A stretch of 64,000 nucleotides of DNA. Origin: Hymenobacter oligotrophus (GTDB lineage: Bacteria > Bacteroidota > Bacteroidia > Cytophagales > Hymenobacteraceae). Below the pieces are notes generated by a model. It worked only from the letters and a program-made list of their open reading frames with translations, was not told the DNA's origin and did no database searches. The stretch is from assembly GCF_003574965.1 (NCBI RefSeq), contig NZ_CP032317.1, positions 3,348,001 to 3,412,000 on the forward strand. The letters are read 5' to 3'. Position 1 is the first letter of the stretch. Each line of letters begins with the position of its first letter. Made by a program: the position numbers and the translations under genes. This document shows positions 24,838 through 32,207 of the stretch, in pieces.

Positions 24838-26484
24838 TTACACCTTGCGGGCCGTGTTGATGACGTTGACGCCGTTGAAGCGCGTGGTGGCCGAGCCGTG
24901 GCTCACGGCCGATACCTGCGAAGGCTGACCTTTGCCATCGAAGAACGAGCCAAACAAGCGGTAGTCCGATTGGTCGCAGATAGCGGCGCAGGAGTTCCAG
25001 AACTCCAGCGTGTTGGCCTGGTAAGCCACGTCTTCGATCTGCCCGGTGATTTTGCCTTTTTCGATGGCGTAGTACACCGTGCCGCCGAACTGGAAGTTGT
25101 AGCGCTGCTGGTCGATGGAGTACGAACCGCGGCCGGCGATGTAAATGCCCTTGTCCACGTTCTTCACCATGTCGTCGACGCTCATTTTCTGGGCGCCGGG
25201 GCGCAGGCTCACGTTGGGCATGCGCTGGAACTGCACCGAGTCCCACGAGTCGGCGTAGCAGCAGCCGTCCGATTCGTTTTGGCCCACGATGTGCGCCTGG
25301 TCGCGGATTTTCTGGTAGTCCACCAGCTTGCCGTCCTTGATCAGGTCCCACTCCTTGGTTTTCACGCCCTCGTCGTCGAAGCCCACAGCGCCCAGCGAGC
25401 CAGGCTGCAGTTTATCGGCCACGATGTTGACCAGCTTCGAGCCGTAGGGCTTGCCTTGCTTGCGCCAATCGAGCGTGGCGAAGGAGGTGCCGGCGTAGTT
25501 GGCTTCGTAGCCCAGCACGCGGTCGAGCTCCAGGGGGTGGCCTACCGATTCGTGAATGGTGAGACCTAGGTGGTTGGGGTCGAGCACAAGGTCGTACTTG
25601 CCGGGCGTTACCGATGGGGCCGTGAGCTTGCCCTTGGCCTGCTTGGCGGCCAAAGCCGCGTCTTCCAGAATGTCGTACGAGTTCTTGTAGCCAATCAGGC
25701 CGGTGTCGGCGGGGCCAGCAATCTTGTCCTGCGCTTTCGGCACCATGTACTCGTAGCCCAGGCCCATGGGCGCGCTCAGGGCTTCGCGGGTTTTAAACTT
25801 GCCCGTGCCGCGGTCGACGGCCGTTACGCTGAAGTTCGGCCAGATGCGGTGAATATCCTGGTTGATGTACGAGCCGTCGGTGGAGGCGAAGTACTTCTGC
25901 TCGTTCACTTGGAACAAGGCCGAGTTCACAAAGTTGGCGCCGTTGTCGAGGGCCTTGGCGTTGGCAGCCAGCAGCAGCTCCACCTTTTGCGCCACGGGCA
26001 CCTCAAAGGCGTTCTGCTGAATCGGCGTCTTCCAATTTACCTCGCCGTAGCCCTTTTGCGGGGCCAACTTTACGGGCTCCTTCTGCACCTTGGCGTTGGC
26101 TTTGGCAATTTGCACGGCCAGCTGCGCGGCCTTGGCCAGGCCTTGCTCGTTAAGCTGGTTGGTGGCCGCAAACCCCCACGTACCGTTGGCCAGTACCCGC
26201 ACGCCGGCACCTAGGCTTTCGCCGTTGGCGATGTTTTGCACCTGCTTTTCGCGGGTGAAAACGCTTTGGTTGAGGTAGCGCCCGATGCGCACGTCGGCGT
26301 ACGAAGCGCCGGCCGATTTGGCCGCGTTCAGGGCCGCATCAGCCAGGCGTTTGTTCATTGCCGCATCGAAGGGCTCGAGCAGGCGCGCCGCATCAACGGG
26401 CGTGCCGCCGAAGCCCGGAAAGCTCGGCAAGAACAGGGCGCCGACCCCTAGGCCGGTGAGCCCGACAAAATCACGTCGTTTCAA
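24838..26484 (-). CDS. tldD: TldD-family zinc protease with Tat signal, copy 2
   Basis: 548 residues from the TTG at 26484 (KRRDFVGLTGLGVGALFLPS), a twin-arginine signal in the same position and with the same start codon as copy 1. HESVGH zinc motif in HLGLTIHESVGHPLELDR. The C-terminal barrel ends FNGVNVINTARKV. Close to copy 1 throughout (LNAAKSAGASYADVRIGRYL, SALFQVNEQKYFASTDGSYI). First gene of the four-gene run tldD-pmbA-tldD-pmbA on the minus strand. The 176-bp gap upstream should hold its promoter. Annotating the long in-frame extension to 26703 would bury the Tat signal. Confidence 0.92.
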   Translation of the reverse strand: MKRRDFVGLTGLGVGALFLPSFPGFGGTPVDAARLLEPFDAAMNKRLADAALNAAKSAGASYADVRIGRYLNQSVFTREKQVQNIANGESLGAGVRVLANGTWGFAATNQLNEQGLAKAAQLAVQIAKANAKVQKEPVKLAPQKGYGEVNWKTPIQQNAFEVPVAQKVELLLAANAKALDNGANFVNSALFQVNEQKYFASTDGSYINQDIHRIWPNFSVTAVDRGTGKFKTREALSAPMGLGYEYMVPKAQDKIAGPADTGLIGYKNSYDILEDAALAAKQAKGKLTAPSVTPGKYDLVLDPNHLGLTIHESVGHPLELDRVLGYEANYAGTSFATLDWRKQGKPYGSKLVNIVADKLQPGSLGAVGFDDEGVKTKEWDLIKDGKLVDYQKIRDQAHIVGQNESDGCCYADSWDSVQFQRMPNVSLRPGAQKMSVDDMVKNVDKGIYIAGRGSYSIDQQRYNFQFGGTVYYAIEKGKITGQIEDVAYQANTLEFWNSCAAICDQSDYRLFGSFFDGKGQPSQVSAVSHGSATTRFNGVNVINTARKV

Positions 26485-26606
26485 GTGGGTACTGGTTAGT
26501 GAATACGGTGAGGGAAGTTTAGTGGGAAAAGCCCGGAGTTGCAAAAAGAAGGACGAAATGACTTTGCCAAGGCTGCATAATGTTTGGCCACAACTCGCAG
26601 AAAACG

Positions 26607-26640
26607 CAACAGCCCCTCCGCGGCGGCAGAGGGGCTGTTG
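26607..26640 (-). terminator. Terminator of the mcrBC operon
   Basis: 12-bp perfect stem (26607-26618, 26629-26640) with a 10-nt loop, 20 bases after the mcrC stop; GCGTTTT follows on the minus strand. Confidence 0.8.
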
Positions 26641-26660
26641 GCTAAATGTATTATTAAAGG

Positions 26661-27692
26661 CTAAGCTACCAGGCCGAGCAAGTCGGCTGCGATGCCGGGC
26701 CACGGCTGGTTCAGATCGATGGTAACAACGCGCATCGGAAACCCGCCTAGGGTATAGCGCAGGTAGGCCTCGTGTGCGGCGGCGGGGTATAGCAGCACGC
26801 CCTCGAGCTGCTGCCCGGCCCTAGGTGCCTGGTTTTGTAGGTAGGCAAAGAGCTGGTAGAGGTGCGGCGCAATCAGACGCTGCCGGTCGTAGTGCGGCTT
26901 AAGGGCCGCGGCGTAGTACTTGGTATCCAGAATGATTTTGCGCTCGGCTGATTCCAGCGAGGTGTCGGTAATCATGCTGGGCAGCAGCCCGAGGTCCTCG
27001 GGGCGCTCGGCTTCGGCTTGCCAGCTTATGGTTTCGGACAGCACGCGGTAGCGCCGCTGCTCGAGCCGGTAAAAGTTGCGCACAAACCGCTCGAAGATGC
27101 CGGCCATCAGCGTTTCGTCGCGGCGGAAATCGTGGAAGCGCGTGCGGCCTTCGGTGTCGGTATCGGGTAGGGCGGTGCGGTAAATCAGGTCGCAGATGTT
27201 GAGCAAAAAGCCCTCTTGCCCGGGCAGGCGCAGGCGGCGTACCGCGCGCAGCTCGTGGCGGGTAAAAGGTGCGGCTACCAACTCCTCCGGAAAGCGGGCC
27301 CGCAGGCGCCGCACCTCTTGGCGCAGCGCAGCCGACAAGTGGCGCGTGCGTCCCAGCACCTCCAAGGTGCCGGCCAGCAAGCGGTTGAAGGGCGTGTTGG
27401 GTCCTAGGTCGTCGTAAGCGCAAACGGCCCGGCCCTGCCGCAGCAAGTCGCGCGACAGGGTAGGGGCCAGCAGCACGCGGCCGCGCAGCTCGGTTAGTTC
27501 TTCCTCGTGCTCGGCATAACCTAGGGGCAAGCCCTGCTGCAACAGCCGCCGCGTGCCGGCCAGCAGCATGTGCGTAAGCAGCTCCAGCGGCCTATGAAAA
27601 GTGCTGGCCTCGAGGTGCTGCCACTCGCCTTGGCTGGGCAAGCGGTTCCAGGCGTAGCAGAGCAGGTAGTACAGGTTCTGGATGGGTATCAC
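26661..27692 (-). CDS. mcrC: McrC, nuclease subunit of the McrBC type IV restriction system
   Basis: 343 residues. N-terminal IQNLYYLLCYAWNRL and ELRGRV are typical of McrC; the C-terminal PD-(D/E)xK nuclease core is seen as ITD (Asp243) and ILDTKYY (Asp256, Lys258). McrC binds the McrB ring and cuts DNA carrying modified cytosine, using the GTP-driven translocation of McrB. The start overlaps the mcrB stop by 4 bp, so translation is coupled. Full family length and intact residues suggest an active protein. CCTAGG occurs four times in the gene. Confidence 0.93.
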   Translation of the reverse strand: MIPIQNLYYLLCYAWNRLPSQGEWQHLEASTFHRPLELLTHMLLAGTRRLLQQGLPLGYAEHEEELTELRGRVLLAPTLSRDLLRQGRAVCAYDDLGPNTPFNRLLAGTLEVLGRTRHLSAALRQEVRRLRARFPEELVAAPFTRHELRAVRRLRLPGQEGFLLNICDLIYRTALPDTDTEGRTRFHDFRRDETLMAGIFERFVRNFYRLEQRRYRVLSETISWQAEAERPEDLGLLPSMITDTSLESAERKIILDTKYYAAALKPHYDRQRLIAPHLYQLFAYLQNQAPRAGQQLEGVLLYPAAAHEAYLRYTLGGFPMRVVTIDLNQPWPGIAADLLGLVA

Positions 27693-29026
27693 TGCAGTAG
27701 GCGCTGCTTGTGCGCGGCGGCCTGCGCCGGCTGATCAAACCAATAATCATCGAGCAGAGGCGCTATTTCCTGCTCCAGCACCAGCGCGAGCCAACCGGCA
27801 GCAGCGGCAGCATCGGTGGGCGGTTGGCAAAAGTAGCTGTGGCCGAGCTGGAAGTCGGTGCCCAGTTCGGGGTCGTCGGCTATGGTTTGGTTGAGCTCGT
27901 TGAGGCGGGCCAACAGGCGCTCCGTTACGGTGGTGGGTACGCCGCGTGCCTTCAACAATTGGCGCAACGGCTCGCCAAACTCGGGCTGCATTGGCACGAA
28001 GGCAAAGCGGCGGCGCAAGGCGTAATCGAGCGGTGCCAACGAGCGGTCGGCCGTGTTCATGGTGCCGATTACGTACAGGTTGTCGGGCACGAAAAACCTA
28101 GGGGCGTCGGCCGGCGAGTAGGGCAGGCGCACGGCATGCCGCGGCCCGCGCTTATCGGCCTCGAGCAGCACCAGCAGCTCGCCGAAAATGCGGTTCAAAT
28201 GCCCGCGGTTGATTTCGTCGATGAGCAGCACAAAGGGGCGGTGCGGCTCCTGCGCGGCACGGCGGCACACATCGGGCAGCACGCCATCGGCCAGCCGGAA
28301 GCCACCCTGCCCATCGGGCCGAAAGCCCTGCACAAAGTCCTCGTAGCTGTAGCTCGGGTGGAACTGCACCAACTCGATACGCGCCTCGTCGGTGGCGCCC
28401 AGTAGCAGCCACGCCAGGCGGCGGGCCAGAAAGGTTTTGCCCGTGCCGGGCGGCCCCTGCAAAATCAGGTTCTTTTTCCGACCTAGGCCCGCCAGCGCAT
28501 CGTCAAGCTTTTCAGCCGAAACAAAAAGCTCCCGCAAAGCCATGTCGCGGTCGTAGGGCTCGGCCGGAGCGGCGCCGTAAGCCGTGGGCGGTTCCTGGGC
28601 TTGCGGACTGGAGGCGGGCAGGGTTGCCGGTGCTGTGGCTTTTTTGTGGGTGGGCAGCGGCACTTCGTCGGCGGCCAGGCCGGTATAAAGCTGCTGCAAG
28701 GCATCCTGCGCGGCCACGTCGCCATCGAGCGGCGAATTAGCCAGCGTTGGGCGCTTCGTGGTTACGGTAAAGCTCAGGCCTTCGAGCACTTGGTTGGTGG
28801 GCGCCCCGGCGGGCAGCGGCCACTCGGCATCGGTTTGGCCTGTGGCTAGGCGGTAGGCCAGTTGCGCCACCGGGCGCGGCGGGTAGCGCCGGCCCCGAAA
28901 CACCAAGTCGTACACGGTACTGGGCGTCAGTTCCGTGCCTTCGCGGTCGATCTGCTGCAGGGCACGCAGCACATGCTCGCGGGTAAGCAACGACAGGTCG
29001 GAAGGGGCAGTAGGAGTAGCGGCCAT
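27689..29026 (-). CDS. mcrB: McrB, GTP-dependent AAA+ subunit of McrBC
   Basis: 445 residues from the ATG at 29026. The AAA+ domain covers about 165-445: Walker A GPPGTGKT (191-198), Walker B LLIDEINRGH (Asp270, Glu271), and the McrB-specific MNTADRS (323-329), which replaces the usual sensor 1 and supports GTP use. The N-terminal DNA-reading part is not the DUF3578 domain of E. coli McrB; residues 14-62 (REGTELTPSTVYDLVFRG, YPPRPVAQLAYRLATG) resemble the small head domain of ScoMcrA-type restriction proteins. A Pro/Ala/Thr linker (about 120-160) joins the two parts. Which modification it reads cannot be told. Confidence 0.93.
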   Translation of the reverse strand: MAATPTAPSDLSLLTREHVLRALQQIDREGTELTPSTVYDLVFRGRRYPPRPVAQLAYRLATGQTDAEWPLPAGAPTNQVLEGLSFTVTTKRPTLANSPLDGDVAAQDALQQLYTGLAADEVPLPTHKKATAPATLPASSPQAQEPPTAYGAAPAEPYDRDMALRELFVSAEKLDDALAGLGRKKNLILQGPPGTGKTFLARRLAWLLLGATDEARIELVQFHPSYSYEDFVQGFRPDGQGGFRLADGVLPDVCRRAAQEPHRPFVLLIDEINRGHLNRIFGELLVLLEADKRGPRHAVRLPYSPADAPRFFVPDNLYVIGTMNTADRSLAPLDYALRRRFAFVPMQPEFGEPLRQLLKARGVPTTVTERLLARLNELNQTIADDPELGTDFQLGHSYFCQPPTDAAAAAGWLALVLEQEIAPLLDDYWFDQPAQAAAHKQRLLQ

Positions 29027-29098
29027 GCAAACGGGAAGGTACAGGCAAAACGCCAACTGGGCGGTAGTAGTTCGGCAACCTAAGTGCCCGCAAATGCC

Positions 29099-29134
29099 GC
29101 GCCCCGCACCAGCCTAGGGCCAGGTGCGGGGCGC
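29099..29134 (-). terminator. Hairpin with CCTAGG in the loop, after the 61-residue gene
   Basis: 12-bp perfect stem (29099-29110, 29123-29134) around a 12-nt loop holding CCTAGG (29113). It lies 23 bases after the stop of the small minus-strand gene. There is no clear T-run, so its efficiency as a terminator is uncertain. Confidence 0.6.
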
Positions 29135-29156
29135 GATGCGTAGGAGGCCGGCGGGC

Positions 29157-29342
29157 CTAGCGCTTGTTGCGCTGGTTGCTTTTCAGGCCCGGGTCGGCGT
29201 TGCGCTCGGGGTCGTGGGCTTTGTCGGGCGTGGGGTGCCGGTTGCTGGTTTTCATGGTATCGGGCCGCTGATCTTCCTGCTTCTTGCGGGCGGGGTCGTC
29301 GTGCGAGGGCGTGGCGGGCACGTTGGTTCGGTTCTTAGTCAT
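29157..29342 (-). CDS. Small, highly charged protein (61 residues)
   Basis: MTKNRTNVPATPSHDDPARK and onwards: very rich in Lys, Arg, Asp, Asn, Pro and His, with no hydrophobic core, hence probably disordered. Short proteins of this composition are common in Hymenobacter-like genomes as hypothetical proteins (recollection). It is preceded by a 166-bp gap and followed by a hairpin, so it would be transcribed alone. No function can be assigned. Confidence 0.6.
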   Translation of the reverse strand: MTKNRTNVPATPSHDDPARKKQEDQRPDTMKTSNRHPTPDKAHDPERNADPGLKSNQRNKR

Positions 29343-29508
29343 GGTTGTGGGTGGTTTTGGGTGAAACCATACCTAGGTGTACGCACCGCAGCGGCGGGTG
29401 GTTAGCTGCGCAACAAATTGATCATCAGTATAGATGAGCTTGCGTGGCCGACGCCCCTCCGTAGTTGCCTGCTCTCCTGCGGCCACCAACGGCACCCGCT
29501 ACCTAGGG

Positions 29509-30198
29509 CTAAAACGCCCAGCCCACGTTCAGGCCCGACGATATCTTCAGCGGCGTTTCCCGCTCGCGCGTGCCGGTGTAGTTGTCGTTCTGGTCGTAGG
29601 TTTTCTCGGTTTTGTGGCGGTAGCCGAGGCCGGTGAACAGCTCTACCGCCAAGTGGCGGCCCAGCACGGCTTGGTAACCAAACAGCGCGTTGAAGTTGCG
29701 GTTGACGGTGCGGCTGCCCACTTTGTAAGCGAAATCGGGCGCCTCAAAGGTGTAGTGGGCTCTGGTGTAGGAAAAGTGCGGCGACACGTAAAAGCCTTCC
29801 GGCGCCTGCCGCCGCTGGCCTAGGTAGTGCTTGTACTGCAACTGGTAGCGGTGGCCCGTAGTGCGCGTTTTCACATCCGTCCAGACGACGCGCGCGTGCC
29901 CGGCGGCCGCAAATGCTGTCATGATGGTTGCGCTCAGGGCTGCTTCGCCGATAAACGTAAACGGGTAATTGGTGCCCAGGTAAGAGTAGCTGCCCATCAG
30001 GCTGCCGTGTTGGCTTACTACCCGTTCGTATCCGAGGCGAGTTTCAACCGAAAACGGCTCCTGGCCGTGGATCCAACCGAGCGGGGCAATTTTGATGATG
30101 TTGCGCGGGGCCGAAGCCGGCGACGAAGCTGGCGCAACAGGGCCAGAACCGCCTAGCAAACCGCCTCCTAAAGCAGCGGCCAACAAAAACGAGGGCAT
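29509..30198 (-). CDS. Outer-membrane beta-barrel protein (DUF3575-like)
   Basis: 229 residues. Signal peptide MPSFLLAAALGGGLLGGSG and a Pro/Ala/Ser stretch, then barrel strands: IIKIAPLGWIHGQEPFSVETRLGYERVV, RYQLQYKHYLG, GFYVSPHFSYTRAHYTF, VNRNFNALFGYQAVLGRHLAVELFTGLGYRH, ending LKISSGLNVGWAF with the terminal Phe expected for BAM-inserted proteins. The RxxxxYKHYLG...GFYVSPHF layout is typical of DUF3575-type barrels. Divergent from the roadblock pair across 182 bp of A/T-rich DNA. Confidence 0.83.
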   Translation of the reverse strand: MPSFLLAAALGGGLLGGSGPVAPASSPASAPRNIIKIAPLGWIHGQEPFSVETRLGYERVVSQHGSLMGSYSYLGTNYPFTFIGEAALSATIMTAFAAAGHARVVWTDVKTRTTGHRYQLQYKHYLGQRRQAPEGFYVSPHFSYTRAHYTFEAPDFAYKVGSRTVNRNFNALFGYQAVLGRHLAVELFTGLGYRHKTEKTYDQNDNYTGTRERETPLKISSGLNVGWAF

Positions 30199-30380
30199 AA
30201 AGACAAGTATTTTATATAGGTAAAAATAGATGTTTTTGCCGGGTTAGGGCGCTTTTTCTTTCGATAAGACAGTTGAGCTGGCACTTAATCGATAAAATAC
30301 TGTAATGTTTAACTTTTTAGGTATAAAGGTTAAACATAGGCGGCGGCAGTTTAGTATACGATCTGCTTTCGCCCTCAAGT

Positions 30381-30803
30381 ATGAAACTGCCGTTACTCGA
30401 CCGCATCGTTCGTTTGGCTCCGCTGGGAGCCGCCGCAGCGCCCCCCGATGCCGCCGCCGCGGCCGTGGTGCAGCGCTTGTGCGAGGCATTGCCCGAGTTG
30501 TTGGCCGCGGCCGTAATCGAGCTGCAAACCGGCCGACTGCTGGCTAGCCACTCGCAGCAACGGGGCCTCACCCTAGGGCGCGCCGCCCAACACCACGCGG
30601 CCATTGTGCGGCAAAAGCAGCAAGCCGTAGCGGCCCTGCGCCTCGAGGGCGAACAAATTGCCGACATCCTCATCAGCACCCGCGAGCAGCTGCACCTGTT
30701 GCGCCTGCTGCCCGGCGGACAGCGCCTGCTATACCTCGCCGTAAGTGCCCACGACACCAATCTGGCTGTGGCCCGCAGCGTACTGCACGACGTGACTGCC
30801 TAA
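30381..30803 (+). CDS. Roadblock/LC7-fold protein, copy 1
   Basis: 140 residues. The domain spans about 25-138: VVQRLCEALPELLAAAVIELQTGRLLASHS, a helix with HHAAIVRQKQQAVAALRLEG, ILISTREQLHLLRLL, and LLYLAVSAHDTNLAVARSVL. This is the pattern of roadblock/LC7 proteins, which bind or activate small Ras-like GTPases (as MglB does for MglA) or act as scaffolds. It is more Ala/Leu-rich than its paralogue 33 bp downstream. No GTPase gene lies in the window. The pair may form a heterodimer (inference). Confidence 0.8.
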   Translation: MKLPLLDRIVRLAPLGAAAAPPDAAAAAVVQRLCEALPELLAAAVIELQTGRLLASHSQQRGLTLGRAAQHHAAIVRQKQQAVAALRLEGEQIADILISTREQLHLLRLLPGGQRLLYLAVSAHDTNLAVARSVLHDVTA

Positions 30804-30836
30804 TCTGTTTTTCCTCAACTCTTTCTTCACCAACGT

Positions 30837-31217
30837 ATGGCGTACTCCTCTACTAACCCGGCCGGCAAGGCCGTCGAAAACATTATCAACGATTTGCCCC
30901 AGCTGATAGCCGTTGCCGTTGTCGATACCCAATCGGGCATGACGTTGGCCTCGCACAGCAACTCGCCTTCGCTCAACCCCGAAACGGCCGCGGCCTACAA
31001 CACCGAGGTAGTAAAGCAAAAGCAAAAAGCCATGGCGGCTTTGAAACTGCAAGGCGAAACCATCGACGACATTCTGATTTCGCTGACCAATCAGCTGCAC
31101 CTCATCAACCTCGTCGACGGCGGCAAGAAGTTTATTTACCTGGCCGTAAACGCGCGCGATACCAACCTGGCCATTGCCCGCGACGTGCTGCGCCAGCAAA
31201 GCGAGCTGCTGAAATAA
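30837..31217 (+). CDS. Roadblock/LC7-fold protein, copy 2
   Basis: 126 residues. Same order of elements as the preceding gene: AVENIINDLPQLIAVAVVDT, GMTLASHS, a helix with TEVVKQKQKAMAALKLQGE, DDILISLTNQLHLINLV, FIYLAVNARDTNLAIARDVL. It aligns with copy 1 without gaps in the core. Co-directional and 33 bp apart, hence almost surely co-transcribed. Cytosolic. Likely a dimeric regulator of a small GTPase or a polarity or gliding scaffold, by family resemblance only. Confidence 0.85.
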   Translation: MAYSSTNPAGKAVENIINDLPQLIAVAVVDTQSGMTLASHSNSPSLNPETAAAYNTEVVKQKQKAMAALKLQGETIDDILISLTNQLHLINLVDGGKKFIYLAVNARDTNLAIARDVLRQQSELLK

Positions 31218-31426
31218 CCCACCCGTAGTTGCCCGGGGCTGCGGCCCCGCCCTAGGTGCTCAAGCGCGCTGTTGCGCTTTGGGCCGGCTGCCCTATTGCC
31301 TTTTCCCTCAGCTGTTAGCTGCTCCTTCGCTTCGCAATAAGGCGGTTGTTTGTCTGCGTTTTTCCGGGCGGGGCGCCCAGGTGCCCCGCCGGGGTTTATT
31401 CATCCACCACTTTTACCGCATTGCTT

Positions 31427-32101
31427 ATGAAACTGACAGCTTCCCCCTTCCATCCGCAAACCGGCGAACTGCTGCCCGTGTACCGCGACGCGTACCTGCG
31501 CGGCGATTTGTCGCGGCAGCACACCGCCGCCGTTGATGCCTACCTGAAAGCCAACCGCGCGCTGGCCGACGAAACCTTGGGCCGCTTCTACGACTTGCGC
31601 CAGCAGGGCGAAGCCGTGCGGCCCTTGGGTTGGGTGGGGCGCCAGCTCGAGCTCATGCGTACCGAGCCCGAGCGCCTGCGCCGCCGCGCCGCCGTGCTGG
31701 TAGCCGGGGCGGTCCTGGCCGGCGGAGCCGTAATGGCCAATGCCAACCTGCCGAACCGCAACCTGCCCGAAAGCGCGCCTGCCGAGTTGGTAGCCCCCGC
31801 CGCCGAGGCCGCCAGCGCGGCGCGCTTTGTAACGGTGCGCGGCCGCGTACTAAACGAAAACGGCCAGCCGCTGGTGGGCGCCACTGTGCTCGATAAAACC
31901 ACTGGCCTAGGTGTCGGCACCGATGCCCAGGGCAACTACGCCCTGCGCCTGCCCGCCGGCGAGGCGGCCCGGTTGCAGTTCGGCTACGCCGGCTACACCG
32001 AAGAAGAACTGCCCCTCGACGCCCGCTACACCCGCACCGTAACGCTGCTCCCGCGCGAAGAAGCTTCCGTGCGCAAAGCCCGCCGCTGGTGGATTTTCTA
32101 A
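31427..32101 (+). CDS. Membrane protein with CarboxypepD-reg-like domain
   Basis: 224 residues from the ATG at 31427. The N-terminal about 85 residues are cytosolic and helical (TGELLPVYRDAYLRGDLSRQ, NRALADETLGRFYDL), resembling an anti-sigma-type N-terminus. A membrane span lies at about 92-112 (AAVLVAGAVLAGGAVMANA). The periplasmic part (about 138-215) is a carboxypeptidase-regulatory-like beta-sandwich: TVRGRVLNENGQPLVGATVLDKTTGLGV, GNYALRLPAG, RLQFGYAGYTEEEL. This domain opens many SusC-like receptors. It lies 209 bp after the roadblock pair. Function unknown; it could relay an envelope signal. Confidence 0.82.
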   Translation: MKLTASPFHPQTGELLPVYRDAYLRGDLSRQHTAAVDAYLKANRALADETLGRFYDLRQQGEAVRPLGWVGRQLELMRTEPERLRRRAAVLVAGAVLAGGAVMANANLPNRNLPESAPAELVAPAAEAASAARFVTVRGRVLNENGQPLVGATVLDKTTGLGVGTDAQGNYALRLPAGEAARLQFGYAGYTEEELPLDARYTRTVTLLPREEASVRKARRWWIF

Positions 32102-32145
32102 GCCCGCACACCCGTTGCTGGCTACCGTACAGCGCGTAACTAGTG

Positions 32146-32190
32146 CAACAAAAAACCCGCAGCGCCCTAGGTGCTGCGGGTTTTTTGTTG
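32146..32190. terminator. Bidirectional terminator with CCTAGG in the loop
   Basis: 18-bp perfect stem (32146-32163, 32173-32190) with A6 and T6 tracts and a 9-nt loop, GCCCTAGGT, that holds a full CCTAGG (32166). Convergent genes end at 32101 and 32208. Confidence 0.92.
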
Positions 32191-32207
32191 GCCTGGGGCC
32201 TAAGCGC

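Noticed and set aside
26661-29342. Wider defence island around mcrBC
   Set aside because: Neighbours are TldD/PmbA proteases, a disordered 61-residue protein and an outer-membrane barrel; no other restriction, toxin or phage-defence genes are seen.
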